Assembly: GCA_030426875.1 (NCBI GenBank)
Contig: JAUHXI010000020.1
Coordinates: 1 to 13,241, forward strand
DNA from: a bacterium
Lineage (GTDB): Bacteria; Patescibacteriota; Gracilibacteria; UM-FILTER-43-11
Length of the DNA: 13,241 bases
Reading direction: 5' to 3'
In this document: one piece after another, positions 5,460 to 10,730 of the stretch
How positions within the stretch are numbered: the first letter of the stretch is position 1
Layout of the letters: each line of letters opens with the position of its first letter
The notes under the pieces: model-generated
The model's input: only the letters and a program-made list of their open reading frames with translations
Databases searched by the model: none
Told to the model about the DNA's origin: nothing
Made by a program: the position numbers and the translations under genes

Positions 5460-5488
5460 ATAATGCACTTCTAAAAAATAATTTTCAA
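5460..5488 (-). promoter_or_regulatory. Apparently leaderless promoter of the metallo-hydrolase gene
   Basis: Read on the minus strand, TTGAAA (5488-5483), a 17-base spacer and CATTAT (5465-5460) are followed by exactly 6 bases and the ATG at 5453. Transcription should therefore start at or very near the start codon. The spacing repeats that seen at the HigA and MATE genes. Confidence 0.55.
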
Positions 5489-5502
5489 TCCATTAACTCA
5501 CC

Positions 5503-5526
5503 ACTAATTCCTGTTCGCTAATTAGT
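5503..5526. other. Weak hairpin just after the SulP stop
   Basis: ACTAATT (5503-5509) and AATTAGT (5520-5526) form an AT-rich 7-bp stem with a 10-base loop, two bases beyond the SulP stop codon. There is no clear U run, so termination here would be weak. Confidence 0.25.
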
Positions 5527-5528
5527 CA

Positions 5529-7109
5529 CTAAATTTCGACTTTTTTAGTGGGATCATAATTTTCATCCATTTTAATTGAGGTGATTCTTTCCGCATTTTT
5601 TAGGAGGATTTTACAATTGTCTCCCATGCGAGTCAGAGTCACGGTCTTTCCTAGGACTCTATATTTTTCGGCAATGGAATTGATGGCTTCGATGGCTGAG
5701 TAATCCATAACATTAGCATACTTTAAATCAATGATGATGTTTTTTGGATCGTCATTAGGCTCAAAAAGGGCCTTAAAATTAATCACAGACCCGAAAAAAA
5801 TAAGTCCATTTATTTTGTAAATTTTAGCCCCTTTGTCATCAAACTGAGTGTTAACAAAAAGTGTCTTTCCTTTTTTCCAGGCGAACATAACGGTGGATAG
5901 GACCACCCCTAATATCACAGCCGTGGCTAGGTTTGAAAAAATGGTGACCACACTCACCACTGCAATGATCAACAAGTCTTCTTTGGGGACTTTACCCCCG
6001 TATTTAAGACTTTCCCATTTGAAGGTGGAAATGACAACAATGAACATCAAGCCCACCAGACTGGCCAGAGGGATTGAATTGATGAGCGGCGAAACAAACA
6101 TGATGAAAATGAGTAAGGCAGACGCTGCTACAAGGGCAGACAAACGCGTGCGACCCCCCGATTTGATGTTGACGATGCTCTGACCAATCATCGCATCGCC
6201 TCCCATGCCGCCAAAAAATCCGTTGACGAGATTGGCAAAGCCTTGAGCTAGGTATTCCTTATTGATTTTCCCCTTGGTGTCGGTCATTTCGTCGATCACT
6301 CTTAAGGTGAGGGTGGCTTCAGTCAAACCCACCAACGATGCCACAATGGCATAAGGAAAGATTATTTTTAGCGTTTCTAAGCTGATGGCAAACTGGGGGA
6401 TATGAAATTGAGGAAAGCCGCCTTTCACCTCCATCCCTGCAAAATCTTGAACAGTGATCAGGTCGTAAATCCCATATTTTGATAGCAGAACTGAAATGAT
6501 GGTGACCGTGACGATGGCGGCCAAACTTGAGGGAATCGCTTTAGTGAGCTTGGGCAAATAATGAATGATGGCCATGGTCAGGAGCACAAAGAGCATCATG
6601 ATGGCCATATCCATGAAGGGCAACCACACCTTTTGAACCGTCTCGACCCCATTGATCACCACCGTTTCATCGACCTTGAACTGGGCCCATTGCGCTAAAA
6701 ATATAACGATGGCGAGTCCATTTAAGAAGCCCAACACCACGGAATGCGGGATGATGGTGGCGTACTTTCCCAACTTAAAAATACCCATCAGCATTTGGAT
6801 GATACCAATCAAAACAACGGTGGCAAAAAGATATTCTAAGCCGTATTGAGCGATTAAGGGTGCCATCACGATGGCGATGGCGGCAGTGGATGAACTGATC
6901 ATACCGGGTCGACCGGTGAAAATCGCTGCGACAAAACCGATGATAACAGCGGTTTGTAAACTTAGAATAGGACTCACCCCTGCCACAAAAGCAAAGGCAA
7001 TGGCTTCGGGAATCAAGGCGAGGGCGACGGTGATTCCAGATAAAATGTCATTTTTAGCGTAGTGCTTATTTTTTTCAAACAAGCCTTTGAGGTGGGTGAA
7101 AAAGATCAT
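5529..7109 (-). CDS. SulP-family anion transporter with STAS domain (BicA-like)
   Basis: The 526-residue protein is an inner-membrane SLC26/SulP carrier. Residues about 20-412 are a series of hydrophobic segments beginning with the family signature DILSGITVALALIPEAIAFA (21-40). QGFANLVNGFFGGMGGDAMIGQS (289-311) followed by NIKSGGRTRLS is the conserved region before the later helices. GLTEATLTLRVIDEMTDTKG (261-280) aligns with the BicA ion/substrate region and contains Glu264. A cytoplasmic STAS domain (about 425-515) ends the protein, with DYSAIEAI at 469-476. It should move sulfate, bicarbonate or another small anion, possibly with sodium; the BicA-like motifs favour bicarbonate, but selectivity cannot be decided by eye. 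Length is normal. The gene has its own promoter and is not evidently coupled to neighbours. Confidence 0.9.
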   Translation of the reverse strand: MIFFTHLKGLFEKNKHYAKNDILSGITVALALIPEAIAFAFVAGVSPILSLQTAVIIGFVAAIFTGRPGMISSSTAAIAIVMAPLIAQYGLEYLFATVVLIGIIQMLMGIFKLGKYATIIPHSVVLGFLNGLAIVIFLAQWAQFKVDETVVINGVETVQKVWLPFMDMAIMMLFVLLTMAIIHYLPKLTKAIPSSLAAIVTVTIISVLLSKYGIYDLITVQDFAGMEVKGGFPQFHIPQFAISLETLKIIFPYAIVASLVGLTEATLTLRVIDEMTDTKGKINKEYLAQGFANLVNGFFGGMGGDAMIGQSIVNIKSGGRTRLSALVAASALLIFIMFVSPLINSIPLASLVGLMFIVVISTFKWESLKYGGKVPKEDLLIIAVVSVVTIFSNLATAVILGVVLSTVMFAWKKGKTLFVNTQFDDKGAKIYKINGLIFFGSVINFKALFEPNDDPKNIIIDLKYANVMDYSAIEAINSIAEKYRVLGKTVTLTRMGDNCKILLKNAERITSIKMDENYDPTKKVEI

Positions 7110-7134
7110 TAGAGGGTTTGGAGTTAGGCTTCAT

Positions 7135-7162
7135 ATTGTAGGGATTAATCACTGATTTACAA
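7135..7162 (-). promoter_or_regulatory. Promoter of the SulP transporter gene
   Basis: Read on the minus strand, TTGTAA (7162-7157), a 16-base spacer and TACAAT (7140-7135) form a good promoter. Transcription would start near 7128, giving a leader of about 19 bases. That leader is C-rich and contains no Shine-Dalgarno sequence. Confidence 0.6.
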
Positions 7163-7173
7163 GGGGAAATCTT

Positions 7174-7217
7174 AAAAATTGCCATCACTTTTTTTGACTT
7201 AAAAAAGTGATGGCAAT
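7174..7217 (-). terminator. Strong intrinsic terminator of the SRPBCC/GyrI gene
   Basis: A perfect 17-bp stem (7178-7194 with 7201-7217) closes a 6-base loop. Read on the minus strand the stem is followed by a short U run (7180-7174 give UUUUU). It lies 40 bases past the stop of the gene ending at 7257, before the SulP promoter, so it insulates the two genes. Confidence 0.85.
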
Positions 7218-7256
7218 CAAGAGATTACATTTCTGTTAAATCTGATAATCGAAAGC

Positions 7257-8180
7257 TTATTTAACCGGAAAGTAAACACTGGTTTTCAAATCCTTCTCTT
7301 CCGTATCCTGAGGACTGTTCCAATAATATTCAAAAGGCACGCCTTTTTGCTTCATCTTTTTAGCCCTTGCACACATCATCCCCATAGACCAGGCATTTCC
7401 CAAAAATTCATAGGAACCTTCGTGTTTGATTTCTAGCATTTTTCCTGAATCAATTGTGCCTGAAATGTAATCACTCCCCATATCCACCTCATCTGGATTT
7501 TCGACTGAAACAGCAGCGACATAGGTCATGGAATTTTTTACCATATTAAACTTAGGATACAAACTGACCCAGTGTTTAGGCTTGAGCCCTTTGGAGTGAA
7601 CATCGGCTGTCAATTTTTCGAAATCTTTTTTCATGGTGGTGGAGATGTCTTCCATGGTTCCCGTTCGCTGAATGCCAACATAATTAAATCCCTCAAAATC
7701 AACTGTGCCCCCATTAGTGGTCTTGGCTGGAATGTGGCCTTTTTCGGCCATGGTTTTGAGCATCTTAAGCCCTCGGTCGTAATCCATTCCAATCCAGGCT
7801 TTCATGATAGGAATCATGAAAAACTTGTAGAAACGGAGGCTTGAATCCATGGTCCACGTCACCCTCACTTTTCCCTCAACCACTTCAAATTTAAAGGTTA
7901 TTTTTGCTTTTGAAGCGTATGGCTTGATGAATTCAAGGTCATAATGAATGGCGTTTTGTTCAACTGATTCAATGGCATTGACACCCGAACCGATTACCTG
8001 ACCGTCCCAGCTCATTTTGTGACCTGGTGTGTTGGGCTCACCTTGCAGAGACATTTTACAGTCAGGCTCCACTATCGTCCAAGGCGACCAGCTGTTCCAG
8101 TGCTTAAAGTCTTCAACTAAAGCGCGCACTTTTTTCAAGTCCGCATGGATGGAGGTGCTGCGTTCGACGTGGTATTTCAT
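7257..8180 (-). CDS. SRPBCC (polyketide cyclase-like) + GyrI-like effector-binding fusion
   Basis: The 307-residue protein joins two ligand-binding folds. Residues 1-145 are an SRPBCC/START-like domain: VERSTSIHADLKKV at the start, the FKHWNSWSPW segment (25-34), strand-rich middle, and a long closing helix (about 122-146). Residues 155-307 are a GyrI-like/AraC-effector-binding domain: MLEIKHEGSYEFLGNAW (248-264), FEYYWNSPQDT (283-293) with Glu284 in the usual ligand-contact position, and SVYFPVK at the end. GyrI-like domains in BmrR- and Rob-type regulators bind hydrophobic cations and drugs, but this protein has no DNA-binding domain. A sensing, sequestering or small-molecule hydrolysing role is inferred. 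It diverges from a MATE exporter across 98 bases, which supports a link to toxic-compound handling. Its leader is short and lacks a Shine-Dalgarno sequence. Confidence 0.85.
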   Translation of the reverse strand: MKYHVERSTSIHADLKKVRALVEDFKHWNSWSPWTIVEPDCKMSLQGEPNTPGHKMSWDGQVIGSGVNAIESVEQNAIHYDLEFIKPYASKAKITFKFEVVEGKVRVTWTMDSSLRFYKFFMIPIMKAWIGMDYDRGLKMLKTMAEKGHIPAKTTNGGTVDFEGFNYVGIQRTGTMEDISTTMKKDFEKLTADVHSKGLKPKHWVSLYPKFNMVKNSMTYVAAVSVENPDEVDMGSDYISGTIDSGKMLEIKHEGSYEFLGNAWSMGMMCARAKKMKQKGVPFEYYWNSPQDTEEKDLKTSVYFPVK

Positions 8181-8205
8181 AATGGTTAGGGTTAGAAACA
8201 GTTGG

Positions 8206-8214
8206 ATTCTAACA
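8206..8214 (-). promoter_or_regulatory. Extended -10 promoter of the SRPBCC/GyrI gene
   Basis: Read on the minus strand, TGT followed by TAGAAT (8214-8206) is an extended -10 element. The upstream region is AT-rich with no clear -35 box. The start would be near 8199, giving a leader of about 19 bases before the ATG at 8180. Confidence 0.5.
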
Positions 8215-8233
8215 CATTTATTAAAAAAATAAA

Positions 8234-8270
8234 TCTAGAAGTCTATCTTTTTACAAAAGATAAGTCTAGA
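8234..8270. promoter_or_regulatory. Inverted repeat between SRPBCC/GyrI and MATE genes, candidate operator
   Basis: TATCTTTT (8244-8251) and AAAAGATA (8255-8262) form a perfect 8-bp inverted repeat around three bases. Outer palindromic TCTAGA boxes lie at 8234-8239 and 8265-8270. AAGTCTA also occurs as a direct repeat at 8239-8245 and 8262-8268. The right boxes overlap the MATE -10 region. If the MATE transcript starts at 8279 the repeat is not transcribed, which favours a protein-binding site over an RNA structure. Confidence 0.4.
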
Positions 8271-8272
8271 AT
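8267..8272 (+). promoter_or_regulatory. -10 box of the MATE gene, apparently leaderless
   Basis: TAGAAT at 8267-8272 is followed by exactly 6 bases and then the ATG at 8279, so transcription would start at the start codon. The region 17 bases upstream is a poor -35 match, so an activator may be needed. Confidence 0.4.
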
Positions 8273-8278
8273 GATCTC

Positions 8279-9658
8279 ATGGATAAAAAAAACGATCTCA
8301 CCACAGGCAATATAGGCAAGCAAATGTGGGCACTCGCCTGGCCCATGATGCTGTCTGTCTTTTTTTACACCTTGTACAACATCGTGGATGCGTATTGGGT
8401 GAGTAAATTATCAGCGGACGCCATTGCGGCAGTCAGCATCTCTCAAATCACTCTATTTCTGATGATGTCCCTAGGTTTTGGTGTGACGGTGGGTTCTGGC
8501 GTTTTAATGGCCATGGAATTGGGGGCTAAAAAAGTCGATCGAGCTGAAAAGGTCTTGGGTCAGTCTTTTGTTTTAATGGTGATATTGGGAGTTTTTTTTA
8601 CAGCTGTTTCTCTAATTTTTACCGATAGTCTACTGACTTTATCGGGAGCGGCGGGGACTATTTTTGAACCAGCCCGTGAGTACTTTACAATCACCTCGGC
8701 GGGCTCCACCCTCTTTTTCATACTGATTGCGATCATGTTTGCCTTCAATGCTCAGGGCGACACGTTTACACTGACAAAATTATTCGCCCTCTCAACCCTT
8801 GTGAATCTGGTTCTGGATCCCGCTTTGATTTTTGGGTGGTGGATTTTCCCTGAATTGGGTATTCGAGGGGCGGCCACTGCCACTCTAATCTCTCAGCTTG
8901 TCTTCATTGTGATTGCTTTAAAATCCTTATCCAGTGCCAAGCGTACGGTCAGATTTCATTTCAAAAACCTAGGCTTTCATCTCAAGTCTGTCAAAGAGGT
9001 GATGCGCATTGGTTTTCCGGCAGCTTTAACTCAAATTTTAAACCCCATTGGCCTTGCTCTTTTGACGGTCATGGTCTCCAATAAATTCTTAGAACCAGGC
9101 GCTATCGCTTTTAGCCTCGGCTTTAGGGTTGAATTTTTTGCTTATTTACCGGCCATTGGCTATGGTTTCGCTGCCATGGCTATGATGGGCCAGAGCATTG
9201 GTGCCCATGATTTGAAACGAGCGAAAGAAATCCTTAAAAAAGCCCTGTTGTATGGAGGCGGCATCGCCCTTGTACTAGGAATTGTCATCTTTGCTTTTGC
9301 CAATCAGATCATTGCGATCTTCACCGAAGAGGCTCAAGTGGTTTCATACACGCTTCTGTATTATAGGAGTGTGGGTTTGAGCTATGTCTTCTTAGCCCTG
9401 TTGATGATTGAAGCCAATGCGTTTCAGGCCATCGGTCGTTCGTGGCCGGGCTTTTGGATTGCCTTTGTTCGCTTATTCTTGATCACAGCGCCATTGGCCT
9501 ACTTGTTTGGCTTTGTTCTAAACTATGACATTTTATGGGTATGGCTTTCGATTGTGATCGGTAATGTTGTAGCTGCATTGCTTGGCTATGTGTGGATCAA
9601 TCGCACTATGAATCGCTTTACCTTTAAGCAGGCGGATGTTGCAATGAAGTCGGCTTGA
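8279..9658 (+). CDS. MATE-family multidrug/toxin exporter
   Basis: The 459-residue protein is an integral membrane exporter with the two-fold MatE architecture, about twelve hydrophobic segments. The first repeat starts with IGKQMWALAWPMMLSVFFYT (13-32), followed by YNIVDAYWVSKL, the usual NxxDxxxvg-like element of the first helices. The second repeat starts near 240 with KEVMRIGFPAALTQ. Members export cationic drugs and metabolites in exchange for sodium or protons; the substrate cannot be named. The divergent SRPBCC/GyrI fusion and the following DMT exporter suggest an efflux cluster. The start follows from a -10 box 6 bases upstream and from the standard MATE N-terminal TTGNIGKQM; no Shine-Dalgarno sequence is present. 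Length is normal and no frame damage is seen. Confidence 0.92.
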   Translation: MDKKNDLTTGNIGKQMWALAWPMMLSVFFYTLYNIVDAYWVSKLSADAIAAVSISQITLFLMMSLGFGVTVGSGVLMAMELGAKKVDRAEKVLGQSFVLMVILGVFFTAVSLIFTDSLLTLSGAAGTIFEPAREYFTITSAGSTLFFILIAIMFAFNAQGDTFTLTKLFALSTLVNLVLDPALIFGWWIFPELGIRGAATATLISQLVFIVIALKSLSSAKRTVRFHFKNLGFHLKSVKEVMRIGFPAALTQILNPIGLALLTVMVSNKFLEPGAIAFSLGFRVEFFAYLPAIGYGFAAMAMMGQSIGAHDLKRAKEILKKALLYGGGIALVLGIVIFAFANQIIAIFTEEAQVVSYTLLYYRSVGLSYVFLALLMIEANAFQAIGRSWPGFWIAFVRLFLITAPLAYLFGFVLNYDILWVWLSIVIGNVVAALLGYVWINRTMNRFTFKQADVAMKSA

Positions 9659-9691
9659 TCGCTGGTTTTATACAAGGATTAAACCGATCAA
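9655..9691 (+). terminator. Possible weak terminator overlapping the MATE stop
   Basis: TTGATC + GGTTT (9655-9660, 9664-9668) pair with AAACC + GATCAA (9681-9691), leaving a 3-base bulge and a 12-base loop. A T-rich stretch begins about 9 bases later, farther than is ideal. Partial read-through into the DMT gene is likely. Confidence 0.3.
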
Positions 9692-9750
9692 CATTGCGCT
9701 TTTTCTATTTGTGTTTTTGCTTTAAACTAAACGCAGTAAAAAAATACAAA

Positions 9751-10704
9751 ATGAAATCACGTCATTTAGGACTATCTGCCGCTTTATTTTCAGCATTATT
9801 TTTCGCCTCCTATTCAGTTTTAGGAAAAATTCTCCTTGAATCTTTAAATCCCATCACCCTTTTAGCCGCCTCGCAATTGAGCTCTGTTGTTTTTTTAACC
9901 CTCTTTTTTGGCCTACTGCCGGAGCTAAAAATACTAAAAAAACTCTCAAGAAAAAAATGGGTCTGGTTGATCATCATTGCTACACTTTCAGGCGTAGTGG
10001 CCCCCTTACTGGTTTTAACTGGCCTAGAGGAAACGAGTGCTGTGAATGCGGTGATGCTGGGTCGGCTGGAGGTTGCGGCTGCTGTTTTGATTTCTATCGC
10101 ATGGCTAAAGGAGAAGGTAAGTCACTTTCAAATGTCTGGTTTTTTATTGATGCTTGGAGGGGTGATTTTGGTGACTACGGAGGGTTTTAGAGTGGGCTTA
10201 GATTTTTCTGGTGGGGACACTCTTGTGATTGGTGCTGCTTTAATATGGGCTTTTTCCAATGTTCTTTTTAAACGATATTTACACCATTTAAAACCCCAAA
10301 TCATGGTTTTGGTGCGTAATATTTTAGGGGCAGCCACTTTTTTATTTTTAGCCCCTTTTTTCGCTTCTACCGTTCATGATTTTACTGCTCTCAATACCCC
10401 TGAAAATCTACTAATATTGATCGCGTTTTCTATTTTTTCCATTATTTTGGCCCAATTTTTATGGTATCGCAGTTTGGATCTAATTTCGACCACCCTAGCC
10501 TCTTCCATCAGCGTACTCATTCCTCTTTTTGGAGTGGTTTTGGCAGTGTTGATCTTAAATGAACAATTTTTTATTTATCATTTGTCGGGGAGTATTTTAG
10601 TATTATTAGGATTGATTTTTACAGTCATACATCGCCACCGTCATCCAGAAAAAAAGCCAGGACTTTGGCGCCGCTTAATGCAAAGGTTTTCACTTTTTTC
10701 GTGA
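9751..10704 (+). CDS. DMT-superfamily transporter with two EamA domains
   Basis: From the ATG at 9751 the protein is 317 residues with about ten hydrophobic segments in two EamA repeats. The first starts with LGLSAALFSALFFASYSVLGK right after the N-terminus and ends with the EKVSHFQMSGFLLMLGGVIL element. The second starts with GDTLVIGAALIWAFSNVLFKRY and ends with NEQFFIYHLSGSILVLLGLI. EamA proteins export amino acids, nucleobases or other metabolites; the substrate is unknown. An upstream TTG at 9655 would add 32 residues, among them a Cys/Phe-rich stretch unlike EamA N-termini, and would overlap the MATE stop, so I reject it. The short 92-base gap after MATE and the weak intervening hairpin allow co-transcription. 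The C-terminus is basic and cytoplasmic-looking. Confidence 0.87.
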   Translation: MKSRHLGLSAALFSALFFASYSVLGKILLESLNPITLLAASQLSSVVFLTLFFGLLPELKILKKLSRKKWVWLIIIATLSGVVAPLLVLTGLEETSAVNAVMLGRLEVAAAVLISIAWLKEKVSHFQMSGFLLMLGGVILVTTEGFRVGLDFSGGDTLVIGAALIWAFSNVLFKRYLHHLKPQIMVLVRNILGAATFLFLAPFFASTVHDFTALNTPENLLILIAFSIFSIILAQFLWYRSLDLISTTLASSISVLIPLFGVVLAVLILNEQFFIYHLSGSILVLLGLIFTVIHRHRHPEKKPGLWRRLMQRFSLFS

Positions 10705-10710
10705 GGGAAT

Positions 10711-10730
10711 TGGTTAAGGGCGGCTAACCA
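10711..10730. terminator. Small hairpin between convergent DMT and restriction-modification genes
   Basis: TGGTTA (10711-10716) and TAACCA (10725-10730) form a 6-bp stem around an 8-base loop, spanning the 19-base gap and the stop of the minus-strand gene. Only short T/A runs flank it, so it is at best a weak bidirectional terminator. Confidence 0.3.

Noticed and set aside
9655..9750. Longer DMT transporter starting at TTG 9655
   Set aside because: The extra 32 residues do not resemble an EamA N-terminus and overlap the MATE stop and a hairpin; the ATG at 9751 starts directly before the first helix.
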